In this document: in pieces, positions 1-6,290 of the stretch
Layout of the letters: the number at the start of each line of letters is the position of its first letter
Numbering within the stretch: position 1 is the stretch's first letter
NCBI GenBank assembly: GCA_900550095.1
Contig: URRG01000123.1
Span: 1 to 6,885 of the forward strand
Direction: 5' to 3'
Source: an uncultured Oscillospiraceae bacterium
GTDB taxonomy: Bacteria > Bacillota > Clostridia > Oscillospirales > Acutalibacteraceae
Length of the DNA stretch: 6,885 bases
Program-made: the position numbers and the translations under genes
The notes under the pieces: model-generated
What the model was told of the DNA's origin: nothing
The model's input: only the letters and a program-made list of their open reading frames with translations
Database searches by the model: none

Positions 1-1442
1 TACGGGAATTCGGCGTCCCCGCCGTGCGCCTGCCGGGAGGCAACGTCACTTCCGGCTGGAACTGGAAGGATTCCATCGGCCCCCGAGAAACCCGGAAAAA
101 GCATCTGGATTTGGCATGGCGGCAGTATGAACCCAACTGGGTGGGGCACGACGAATATCTGGCCTGGGCCCGGCGCTGCGGCATGGAGCCCATGTATACC
201 GTCAATATGGGCACAGGCTCTATTGAGGACGCCGTGCACTGCATCGAATACACCAACCATCCGGGCGGCACCTATTGGTCTGATCTGCGCCGGAAAAACG
301 GCTTTGCAGAGCCTCACAATGTAAAAACCTGGTATCTGGGAAACGAGATGGACGGCCCCTGGCAGATCCATTCGTGGGAAAAAGATCCCAAGGGCTACGG
401 CATAAAGATCAACGAAGCCGCCAAAGCCCTGAAATGGGTGGATCCCTCCATAACGGCCGTGGCCAGCGGGACTTCCACGCCTCTGAACCACACCTATCCC
501 CAGTGGGACGTGGATGTTTTGGAGGAATGCTATGATAACATCGATATGCTCTCCCTCCATTATTACCATAATGTTCCGGAAGGCGATATGGCAGCCTTTA
601 TGAGCGCCCCTGCGGTATTCGAGGAATTTATCCGCACAGAGATCGCAGCCTGCGATTTTGTCCAGGCCAAGCTCTGCAGCCCCAAGCAGATCACCATATC
701 CTTCGACGAATTCGGCGTGGGGTTTGCCCCTGCCGGAAAAACCGCTCCCGGCAGGAAAGGCCGGATCCCACACGAAACCTACGGGGAATTTTCCGAGAAG
801 AATCTGAACCGCCCCTTCCGGGAGACCGACCCGAACCTCTGGCCGGAGCGGAAGGGGAGCCATAAAGGCGGCCAGATGCTGGGGGCGCTTGCATCCGCCG
901 CCGTCATGATGACCTTCCTCCGCCACTGTGACCGTATTAAAATAGGCTGTATGACAGGTTCTTTTTTAGGAGCCCTTTCTATCGATAGGGAGCATGTATG
1001 GAAATCCATCGGATACTATCCCTTTAAACATTACCTGGAGTATGCCAACGGTATTTCCCTGCTGCCTTCCGTCAAATCTCCCGTCTTCCGGGCCGAAGGC
1101 TTCAATCTCAACGAATTCTATCAGTGCCGCCCTTATGAAAATGTACCTTATATCCAGGCAGGGGCTGCCTTTGACGAGGAAAAGGGAGAGGTCTCCGTTT
1201 TCCTGCTGAACCTGAGCTGGGAGGAAGCCATAGAGGTGGAGCTGGATGTCCGCGGCTTTGAAGGATACCATATGAAAGAGCATATCGAGCTCTGTTCCGA
1301 GGATCCCGGCGCGGCCGACACCTGGGAAGATCCCAATGCCGTCCTGCCGAAAGAAAACGTCCGCGCTTCCTTCAGCAACGGAAAAGTCGGACTCACGGCC
1401 CAAAAGCTGTCGTGGAATGTGATCCGTCTTGTAAAAGGATGA
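1..1442 (+). CDS. GH51 alpha-L-arabinofuranosidase, 5'-partial
   Basis: Likely an intracellular retaining exo-glycosidase that removes terminal alpha-L-arabinofuranosyl groups from arabinan or arabinoxylan oligosaccharides. The reading frame is already open at base 3 (REFGVPAV), so the gene begins upstream and the GTG at 24 is not the start. Counting that GTG as residue 1, the GH51 substrate motif RLPGGN is at 2-7, the acid/base glutamate is E108 in LGNEMDGPW, and the nucleophile is E229 in ISFDEFGVGF. The spacing from N7 to E108 (101) and from E108 to E229 (121) fits the (beta/alpha)8 barrel of characterised GH51 enzymes, which suggests about 65-70 residues are missing. The C-terminal beta-sandwich covers roughly 375-472. 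Unusually, the family motif after the nucleophile (typically DEWNVWY) is DEFGVGF, followed by a charged insertion at about 236-280. The family call is firm; the exact substrate is not, given these changes. No neighbouring sugar genes are visible. Confidence 0.9.
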   Translation, partial: REFGVPAVRLPGGNVTSGWNWKDSIGPRETRKKHLDLAWRQYEPNWVGHDEYLAWARRCGMEPMYTVNMGTGSIEDAVHCIEYTNHPGGTYWSDLRRKNGFAEPHNVKTWYLGNEMDGPWQIHSWEKDPKGYGIKINEAAKALKWVDPSITAVASGTSTPLNHTYPQWDVDVLEECYDNIDMLSLHYYHNVPEGDMAAFMSAPAVFEEFIRTEIAACDFVQAKLCSPKQITISFDEFGVGFAPAGKTAPGRKGRIPHETYGEFSEKNLNRPFRETDPNLWPERKGSHKGGQMLGALASAAVMMTFLRHCDRIKIGCMTGSFLGALSIDREHVWKSIGYYPFKHYLEYANGISLLPSVKSPVFRAEGFNLNEFYQCRPYENVPYIQAGAAFDEEKGEVSVFLLNLSWEEAIEVELDVRGFEGYHMKEHIELCSEDPGAADTWEDPNAVLPKENVRASFSNGKVGLTAQKLSWNVIRLVKG

Positions 1443-1459
1443 CCGATTCCTTCATCAGA

Positions 1460-1503
1460 AAGGCGGGAGGCTCCGCAAAAGCCTCCCGCCTTCTCATTTT
1501 AGT
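1460..1503 (+). terminator. Rho-independent terminator between convergent genes
   Basis: A perfect 13-bp stem (1460-1472 with 1480-1492) with a 7-base loop lies 18 bases after the GH51 stop codon. It is followed on the + strand by a T-rich stretch (TTCTCATTTTAGTTTTTT). The T-rich stretch overlaps the last codons of the convergent GNAT gene, whose stop codon is at 1494-1496. Read from the minus strand the same hairpin follows the GNAT stop directly but has only a short T run, so it may stop both transcripts, less efficiently on the minus side. Confidence 0.9.
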
Positions 1504-2018
1504 TTTTTCGACAGGTATAAGATCAGGTCGTCGTCATTCCGGCACTGGCCATAGGGCTCGCATACCCGGTCCTTATACCAGACGCCGCTTCCATCCGGTA
1601 TATATCCGCGCTTTATGTACATCCTCTGAGCACTCCCATAACCGCTGTGCAGGCCCACGCCCAGGTATACCGTGTCGGAATGCTGGGCCGCAAGAGCTTC
1701 CGCCGCATCCATCAGCCGGCTTCCGATCCCTTTTCTTCTGAACTTCAGGAGCACACTGAAATCCACAATTTCGGGATAGCCCGCCGCCGCAGAAGCGCCT
1801 GTGGTCTCCCGCCAATATACGTGAATATATCCCGCAGCCTCTCCCCTGTACTCAGCGACCAAAGCCGCCGCCTTTCCCTCTTTCTGGTGCCGCAGCCGCA
1901 TGCGGTATTTTTCAGCCGACACATGATATCCCTGCAGGAGCTCACAATCCGCGATGGTCCGCGCGTCCCTTTCCTGCATGCTGCGGATGAGAATCTCCTT
2001 ATCCTGATAGAAAACCAC
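1494..2018 (-). CDS. GNAT family N-acetyltransferase
   Basis: Predicted cytoplasmic acetyltransferase of 174 residues that transfers an acetyl group from acetyl-CoA to an amine of unknown identity. The N-terminal strand and helix EILIRSMQERDAR (8-20) are typical of the fold. Motif A is VDFSVLLKFRRKGIGSRLMD, with the pyrophosphate-binding RRKGIG at 94-99. Motif B is QRMYIKRGYIPDG at 131-143. The length is normal for a single-domain GNAT protein. The start is a GTG preceded by AAGGAGGGG with about 8 bases between; another GTG two bases upstream is in a different frame. It lies about 220 bases downstream of the HAAS gene on the same strand, without a convincing promoter or terminator between, so read-through from padR is possible. 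The family is clear; the substrate cannot be told from sequence. Confidence 0.88.
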   Translation of the reverse strand: MVFYQDKEILIRSMQERDARTIADCELLQGYHVSAEKYRMRLRHQKEGKAAALVAEYRGEAAGYIHVYWRETTGASAAAGYPEIVDFSVLLKFRRKGIGSRLMDAAEALAAQHSDTVYLGVGLHSGYGSAQRMYIKRGYIPDGSGVWYKDRVCEPYGQCRNDDDLILYLSKKLK

Positions 2019-2042
2019 ACCTTTTACCCCCTCCTTAAACAG

Positions 2043-2239
2043 GCCGCAAGGCCAACGTCCGCCATTTTATGCACCGAAACCGGCATCCCATACCCACGGA
2101 ATCCAGATGGAATGTCATGCGGGCAGGGCAGCTTGGCCGTTCAAAAGCGGCAAGCCAGTATTTTCAGCCAAAGCACCGCGGACAAGCAGACTCTGTTCTG
2201 TAAGGCAGCCGGTTCCTGTGCTTATTTCGGGCGGAAGCT
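2043..2239. other. Gene-free GC-rich spacer
   Basis: This roughly 200-base stretch lies between the HAAS gene stop and the GNAT ribosome binding site. I read all minus-strand frames: none has a start with a ribosome binding site or a recognisable protein. It holds an imperfect hairpin at 2131-2155 (GCTT-G-GCCG pairing with CGGC-AAGC around an 8-base loop) but no T-run terminator. A CATAAA-like -10 for GNAT occurs near 2067-2072 without a matching -35 box. The stretch looks richer in GC than the neighbouring padR/HAAS genes. In related operons a DUF4097 gene often follows the HAAS gene; no trace of one is seen here. Confidence 0.5.
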
Positions 2240-2808
2240 TCAAATCGACAAGCTCTTTTTTGTTTTGCTTACTTGTTTGCAATACCGAACCAGCAGCTTC
2301 CAGGAACCTATCCCCGCGAAAAAAATCAGTGCGCCGACAATCAGCGAACAGATAAACTCGCCGATAGGATTCAATTCCACAATGCCTGAGAAAACAATCC
2401 CAACCCCTTCTATATAGGGAATCCCGAGATGAAAAATATAATCCGCCATTTTAACTGCGCCTAAAACCGGCGCTATAGCCCCGCATACAACAAAGGCCGG
2501 AGCGATAATGGACAGGCAGGGAAGTATGATCAGCCCCGAAAAGCCCACAAGGCTGTAAAAAGCGCAGACTGTCAAAAACCTGTTCCAGCTAAATCCGTGT
2601 TCTTTAGAGAGAAGGTCCCCAAGATACGCCTTTGCCAACTCCTTCGGCTTGCCCAATCTTTCTAAAATCCGTTCTTCCGGAAGATTCTCCCGTTCCATTT
2701 CCAGAATGGAACTTTTAATCTCCTTTCAATATCTATCCTTTCGGAAGCCGGAAGAGGCTTCCGACATGTATCCACCGTATCCAGATATTTTTCAAATACC
2801 GCGTTCAT
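2240..2808 (-). pseudogene. HAAS/DUF1700 membrane protein gene, frameshifted
   Basis: The intact form would be an integral membrane protein with an N-terminal helical HAAS signalling domain, a family normally encoded next to a PadR regulator. Translation from ATG 2808-2806 gives the family-like start MNAVFEKYLDTVDTC...PLPASERIDI, then leaves frame and stops after about 50 codons. The rest of the protein (KEIKSSILEMERENLPEE onward, ending at 2240) lies in a second frame that opens only at 2725, directly after a TGA. Restoring one base at about 2726-2728 joins both halves into a protein of about 189 residues. Counted from Met 2698, membrane segments are at about 41-60, 62-83 and 115-138, followed by a basic tail. 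The proper start has the site AAAAGGAG (2819-2826), which lies inside the 3' end of padR, 5 bases separating the padR stop from this ATG. The 3' part alone has an in-frame ATG at 2698 but no well-placed ribosome site. A recent mutation and a sequencing error both fit. Confidence 0.8.
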
Positions 2809-2813
2809 CTATC

Positions 2814-3146
2814 TCATTCTCCTTTTAAATCAGCCATAGCGTGTAATAGGTTCATCCATTCCGCATTCATAGCGTTCAGATATTCCCGTCCTTCCGGAGT
2901 CAACGAATAATATTTCCGCGGAGGAAGTCCCTCTGCCGAATCCTGCCATACGGACTGTAAATACATATCCTTCTGCAGTCTTCTAAGCAGAGGATACACC
3001 GTACTTTCTGTGGAAGCAAGCATAGGATATTTGCTAAGCTCCTGCAGAATTTCATAGCCGTAACAAACCTTTCGGTTTATCATGAGCAAGATACAATATT
3101 CCAATGTTCCGCGCGCTATCTGCGATTTCCATTTTTCTAAATGCAT
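2814..3146 (-). CDS. PadR family transcriptional regulator
   Basis: Small DNA-binding repressor of 110 residues, the usual size for the short PadR class. The winged-helix domain has SQIARGTLEYCIL at 8-20, YGYEIL at 29-34, the recognition-helix region STESTVYPLLRRLQK at 45-59, and the wing LPPRKYYSLTPEG at 74-86. A C-terminal dimerisation helix covers about 88-108. I chose ATG 3146-3144, with AGGTGA upstream. A longer frame starting at 3263 would run through the promoter, and the ATG at 3179 overlaps the -10 box, so neither can be the start for this transcript. The downstream HAAS gene begins 5 bases after the stop, with its ribosome site inside the padR end, indicating coupled expression. A palindrome in the promoter implies autorepression. 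The inducing ligand is unknown. Confidence 0.92.
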   Translation of the reverse strand: MHLEKWKSQIARGTLEYCILLMINRKVCYGYEILQELSKYPMLASTESTVYPLLRRLQKDMYLQSVWQDSAEGLPPRKYYSLTPEGREYLNAMNAEWMNLLHAMADLKGE

Positions 3147-3177
3147 ACTGCCGGTCTCACCTGCCTTCTTTATATAC

Positions 3178-3206
3178 ATCGTACTACACAGTACATGCTT
3201 TGTCAA
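3178..3206 (-). promoter_or_regulatory. Sigma-A promoter of padR
   Basis: The minus strand reads TTGACA (3206-3201), a 17-base spacer, then TACGAT (3183-3178): a perfect -35 box at ideal spacing with a 4-of-6 -10 box. The predicted transcript start near 3171 leaves a leader of about 25 bases before the padR ATG at 3146. Confidence 0.85.
3181..3194. promoter_or_regulatory. Palindromic operator in padR promoter
   Basis: GTACTACACAGTAC is a perfect 5-bp inverted repeat with a 4-base centre, lying between the -35 and -10 boxes and overlapping half of the -10. A bound PadR dimer would block RNA polymerase, as expected for an autoregulated PadR gene. The assignment rests on position and symmetry; no binding data are visible. 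Confidence 0.7.
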
Positions 3207-3352
3207 TAGTATAATACATTCTATCAGTATTGTGTATGTAAATAATGATCTATTTGCCTTCATATGGGAAAAGCGGTTCGCTTATTCGCTTGCATATTTC
3301 TTACGGCAGCAGCTGTCAGGAAGAAATAAAGCCTATAGGGAATCCAAATGAA

Positions 3353-3387
3353 AGGAGGCTCCTGTTTTATGCAAACAGAAGCCTCCT
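3353..3387 (-). terminator. Probable terminator after bofA-like gene
   Basis: A long hairpin: AGGAGGCT (3353-3360) pairs with AGCCTCCT (3380-3387), then one C/A mismatch, then CTGTTT-type pairing (3362-3367 with 3373-3378) around a 5-base loop. It lies about 33 bases past the bofA stop. On the minus strand it is followed by TTTCATTT, a weak T-run, while no T-run follows on the + strand. It separates the rnr-bofA transcript from padR. Confidence 0.65.
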
Positions 3388-3420
3388 GGAAACAATGCCC
3401 GAAAATCAGATCTCGAAAAA

Positions 3421-3693
3421 TCAAACCGCTGTAAGAAGGTTAAGAAACAAAAGAGTCGTTACCCCCGGAATCCCCGCTACCGACGACACCCCCAGAACCA
3501 AAGGACTCACAGCGAGGGAAACGCCCGTAAAGCCGGAGAGGAGATTCACAGCCAAAAGGGCGCAGAGCCCGACGGCAGCCCCTCCTACTGCATGCTGCAC
3601 AGGCTTTTTCACACGCATTACAACCTGGATCAGCACCAGCAGCAAAAAAATCCCGATTCCTAACAACACCATCCAAACAGTCTGCATCTCCAC
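3421..3693 (-). CDS. bofA: BofA-family pro-sigma-K processing inhibitor
   Basis: Small membrane protein of 90 residues, the normal size for BofA. In Bacillus subtilis BofA sits in the outer forespore membrane with SpoIVFA and holds the SpoIVFB protease inactive until the forespore signals, so that pro-sigma-K is processed on time. An N-terminal membrane segment is at about 6-26, followed by the family signature KPVQHAVGGAAVGLCALLAVNLL at 30-52, a second hydrophobic stretch at 38-68, and the conserved end GIPGVTTLLFLNLL at 74-87. The start is GTG 3693-3691, eight bases after GGGGAGGAGG; the ATG two codons later would leave 14 bases and is less likely. It follows the DUF2508 gene by 63 bases. 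A 7-bp hairpin abuts its ribosome site. Assignment is by signature; whether this organism uses it exactly as Bacillus does is not shown. Confidence 0.85.
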   Translation of the reverse strand: MEMQTVWMVLLGIGIFLLLVLIQVVMRVKKPVQHAVGGAAVGLCALLAVNLLSGFTGVSLAVSPLVLGVSSVAGIPGVTTLLFLNLLTAV

Positions 3694-3709
3694 GCCGAAT
3701 ACCTCCTCC

Positions 3710-3731
3710 CCGGACTCCAGCTCCAGTCCGG
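3710..3731 (-). promoter_or_regulatory. Stem-loop abutting bofA ribosome site
   Basis: CCGGACT pairs perfectly with AGTCCGG over an 8-base loop. In the mRNA its 3' arm ends exactly where the bofA ribosome site GGGGAGGAGG begins. It has no T-run, so it is not a terminator. It could tune translation or protect the downstream transcript; the function is inferred from position only. Confidence 0.45.
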
Positions 3732-3756
3732 TCTTTATTCGGGATTCCCTTGTGTT

Positions 3757-4065
3757 TTACGATCCCGTTCTTTGAAACGGCGCGTTCTGAATGCCCAGAT
3801 CCCGAGCCTTTGCCAAGAGGTAACGGTATCGGGCCCTCAGGGATTCCCTCTGGTAAATGCAGGCGTCGATCAGATTCTCGTCGCATTCCAGCTGAAACCA
3901 CCGCTCATTGAAGGATATCTGCTCCAATATCTCCCGCATTTCATCGAGAATACGGTTTCTGTTTTCCTTTTCGTCCAACGATTCACGGGAGGCTTCGTTT
4001 GCTTTTCGCCCGGTCCCGGCAACCTGGGCCGTCCCCTTCTGGATCAGCTTCAGCACATTTTCCAT
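3757..4065 (-). CDS. DUF2508 (YaaL-like) family protein
   Basis: Cytoplasmic protein of 102 residues with unknown biochemical role. Its C-terminal half matches the DUF2508/YaaL pattern: an amphipathic helix (RILDEMREILEQI, 38-50), an aromatic pair in ERWFQLECDENLIDACIYQ (54-72), and a final basic helix LRARYRYLLAKARDLGI (76-92). The N-terminal 35 residues are polar and probably disordered. No signal peptide or membrane segment is seen. I chose ATG 4065-4063 because AAAGGCGG lies 7 bases before it; an upstream TTG at 4083 overlaps that ribosome site and is unlikely. It begins about 84 bases after the rnr stop and precedes bofA by 63 bases. In Bacillus subtilis yaaL is next to bofA, and this conserved pairing supports both calls. 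Confidence 0.82.
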   Translation of the reverse strand: MENVLKLIQKGTAQVAGTGRKANEASRESLDEKENRNRILDEMREILEQISFNERWFQLECDENLIDACIYQRESLRARYRYLLAKARDLGIQNAPFQRTGS

Positions 4066-4148
4066 ATCAGCGCCGCCTTTCAATGTATTCTATGCTGATA
4101 GGATGGTCTGATATTCCGTTTTTTATTCCTTTCTCTGGAAGAGCCCCC

Positions 4149-6290
4149 TTATTTCTCCATATTCTTTGGAGGCCACTGCCCCTCATAAGCGAAATCGATT
4201 CTCCCGGAAGCCACGTCGGAAGAAACCGCCCGCACTGTCATCCTCTGCCCTATAGTGATCTTCTTCCCTGTGTTTTGATCCAGCTGGCTCACCATACCGT
4301 CAAACTGAAAACGGGCGTTTGGAACGGTTTCCACCGGCACGAATCCTTCTACCGTATTGGGGAGCTCCACAAAGACGCCCCGCATAGTGACGCCGCTGAC
4401 GACGCCCTCATATACTTCCCCGATATGGCCTTTCATATATTCCGCCATATAGCAGTCCTCGGCGGAACGTTCCGCCGTCATAGCGCGTATCTCGCAGTCC
4501 GTGGAATTTTTAGCCGCTCTCCCCACAAAATCCTCATACAGCTTCCTGCATTCTTTCACGCTTTTCAGGGAAAGCCAGGAAGAAAGGATCCTGTGGACAG
4601 AAGTATCCGGATACCGCCGGATGGGAGATGTGAAATGGCAGTAATCCTCCAGAGCCAAGCCGAAGTGACCAAGCGGATTCACGTCGTACCGCGCCTTTGC
4701 CATCGTACGCAGAAGCTGATGGGAAAGCACCTTTTGAGAGGACGTTCCCACAGCCTGCTCCATCAAAGCAGCGAAATCACCCGGTTTCAACGGACCTTTA
4801 TGCCGCAGAGACTGGGCGTTGAAACCCAAAGCCGCCGCCAGCTCCCGCAGGGTATCCACCCTGTCGGGCGAGGGCTGCTCATGGACGCGGTATACAAAGG
4901 GGAGGCCTTTTTCCCGGGCCAGCATAGCGGCCGCCCGGTTGGCGGCGATCATCAGCTGCTCTATCATCTGTTCCGCTTCCCCGGACACACGAGGCCCTAC
5001 ATCCACGCAGACGCCCGCGCCGTTCAGCGTGAACCGGGACTCCGTGCTTTCCAGATCCACTGTGCCGTTCCGCCGGGAACGCTCCTGCAGCACCTGCGCC
5101 AGTTCCCTGGCAGCATTCAGGGAACGGATCACAGGCGAATATTTCTTTCGCAGTTCCTTTGAAGCGTTTCCGGAGAAGATTTCATTCACTTCGGAATACA
5201 CGCCCCTTACCCTGGAGCGTATAACGGACTTCCGGAATTTATATTTCAGAATCTCTCCCTTTTTATCCAAATCGATCAGCGCCGTAAAGGTAAGCTTGTC
5301 CGTTCCGGCATTCAGGGAACATACGCCGTTGGATATTTCCTCCGGCAGCATGGGAATGACCCTGTCTGCAAAATAGACGGATGTGCCCCGCCTCATGGCT
5401 TCCCCATCCACCAGACTTCCCGGACGGACATAGTGGGAGACATCTGCAATGTGCACACCCAGGCGGTAGCCGTTCCGGGTACGGGAAACAGACACTGCGT
5501 CGTCCAGATCCTTTGCGTCCGCTCCGTCTATGGTACAGATGCAGTGGTCCCGCAGATCCAGTCTGCCCCTCAGGACTTCCTCTGTGATCGGCTCAGCGGC
5601 TATTATACGCGCTTCCTGCAGAACCTCCGGCGGAAATTCCAGCGCGATCTGGTTTTGGTCGATGATCGCATCGGTGCATACCCTGGCGCTGTCCCCCGAA
5701 CCATAAACCGTAATCACCTGGGCCAAAAGCTCGCCGGAACGGGAGAACCTGAACTCCGTCCTGACTTTATCGCCCGCTTTGGCGTTCATTCTGTACTTTT
5801 TCTCAACCGGCACCGGATACCGCAGAGATGTATCCGCAAGAAATACACAAATCCCGTCCTCTTCCCCTATAACGCCCGTAAGCGTCCGGCTCCCGGCTTT
5901 TATGACCGTCTCCACACGCCCGCTGGGGCCTTTTTCCTGCGCCTCGATATGCGAAAGGCGAACCAGGTCGCCGGGGAAAGCGCCCGCCAGATCCTCGGCC
6001 CGGATAAATACGTCCTCGCCTCCATCCGTGGGACGTGCAAAGGCGAAATTCCGGCTCAGGGAAAGCAGGACAGCTTCCGCTTCCCGCCCGCTGGTTCGAA
6101 GCACTCCGGGCCGGCCTGGCTCCGACGTAAAGGCTGATTTGTTCGCCGTCTTTTGGGACGAAGGGATGTTTTTCCCGCCCGCCGCGCCTGCACGTCTGAG
6201 CGGCTGCAAACGAACGGAATCCCCTTTTTTCTTTCCGCCGTGTTTTCTCTTTTTCCACTTGGTGTCTTTTTTCATCATTTTCTTTTTCAT
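4149..6290 (-). CDS. rnr: Ribonuclease R (RNase II/R family exoribonuclease)
   Basis: Processive 3'-to-5' hydrolytic exoribonuclease that degrades structured RNA, including rRNA fragments and stalled-translation mRNA. It has 713 residues. Cold-shock-like OB domains cover about 68-200 (REAEAVLLSLSRNFAFA, EDVFIRAEDLAGAFPGD). The RNB catalytic domain covers about 240-570, with TIDGADAKDLDDA giving metal-binding D255, D261, D263 and D264, a RGTSVYFADRVIPMLPE segment at 301-317, and HFTSPIRRYPD at 552-562. An S1 RNA-binding domain covers about 622-702. All catalytic positions are present. Unusually, the first 65 residues are not the winged helix usual in RNase R but a basic tail: 12 of the first 24 residues are Lys. 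The C-terminus ends just after S1 without the lysine-rich tail known from Escherichia coli. The start (ATG 6290) has only a weak AGAGAAG site; an in-frame stop at 6306-6308 rules out a longer form. The smpB gene often found next to rnr is absent. Confidence 0.95.
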   Translation of the reverse strand: MKKKMMKKDTKWKKRKHGGKKKGDSVRLQPLRRAGAAGGKNIPSSQKTANKSAFTSEPGRPGVLRTSGREAEAVLLSLSRNFAFARPTDGGEDVFIRAEDLAGAFPGDLVRLSHIEAQEKGPSGRVETVIKAGSRTLTGVIGEEDGICVFLADTSLRYPVPVEKKYRMNAKAGDKVRTEFRFSRSGELLAQVITVYGSGDSARVCTDAIIDQNQIALEFPPEVLQEARIIAAEPITEEVLRGRLDLRDHCICTIDGADAKDLDDAVSVSRTRNGYRLGVHIADVSHYVRPGSLVDGEAMRRGTSVYFADRVIPMLPEEISNGVCSLNAGTDKLTFTALIDLDKKGEILKYKFRKSVIRSRVRGVYSEVNEIFSGNASKELRKKYSPVIRSLNAARELAQVLQERSRRNGTVDLESTESRFTLNGAGVCVDVGPRVSGEAEQMIEQLMIAANRAAAMLAREKGLPFVYRVHEQPSPDRVDTLRELAAALGFNAQSLRHKGPLKPGDFAALMEQAVGTSSQKVLSHQLLRTMAKARYDVNPLGHFGLALEDYCHFTSPIRRYPDTSVHRILSSWLSLKSVKECRKLYEDFVGRAAKNSTDCEIRAMTAERSAEDCYMAEYMKGHIGEVYEGVVSGVTMRGVFVELPNTVEGFVPVETVPNARFQFDGMVSQLDQNTGKKITIGQRMTVRAVSSDVASGRIDFAYEGQWPPKNMEK

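Noticed and set aside
2131..2155. Hairpin as terminator for the padR/HAAS unit
   Set aside because: The stem is short and bulged, and no T-run follows on either strand.
1647..2417. 256-codon + strand open frame across the GNAT gene, the spacer and the HAAS gene
   Set aside because: It overlaps two recognisable minus-strand genes and has no family pattern of its own.
3147..3263. Longer N-terminus for the PadR protein (149 residues)
   Set aside because: The extra 39 residues are encoded by the promoter and operator, are unlike the family, and the normal 110-residue start has its own upstream ribosome site.
3440..3901. 153-codon minus-strand frame across the bofA and DUF2508 genes
   Set aside because: It is out of frame with both recognised genes and is Gly/Arg-rich in the way frame-shadows are.
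4066..4083. TTG start for the DUF2508 gene
   Set aside because: The TTG overlaps the region that serves as ribosome site for the ATG at 4065, which has good spacing.
4075..4110. TAGAAT-like -10 box upstream of the DUF2508 gene
   Set aside because: No -35 box at suitable spacing, and attempts to fit sporulation sigma-E or sigma-G patterns failed on spacing.
3999..5162. Long open frame of 387 codons on the + strand antisense to rnr
   Set aside because: It lies opposite a confidently identified RNase R gene, its translation is rich in Arg, His and Pro without any recognisable domain, and it has no good ribosome site. It is a codon-bias shadow.
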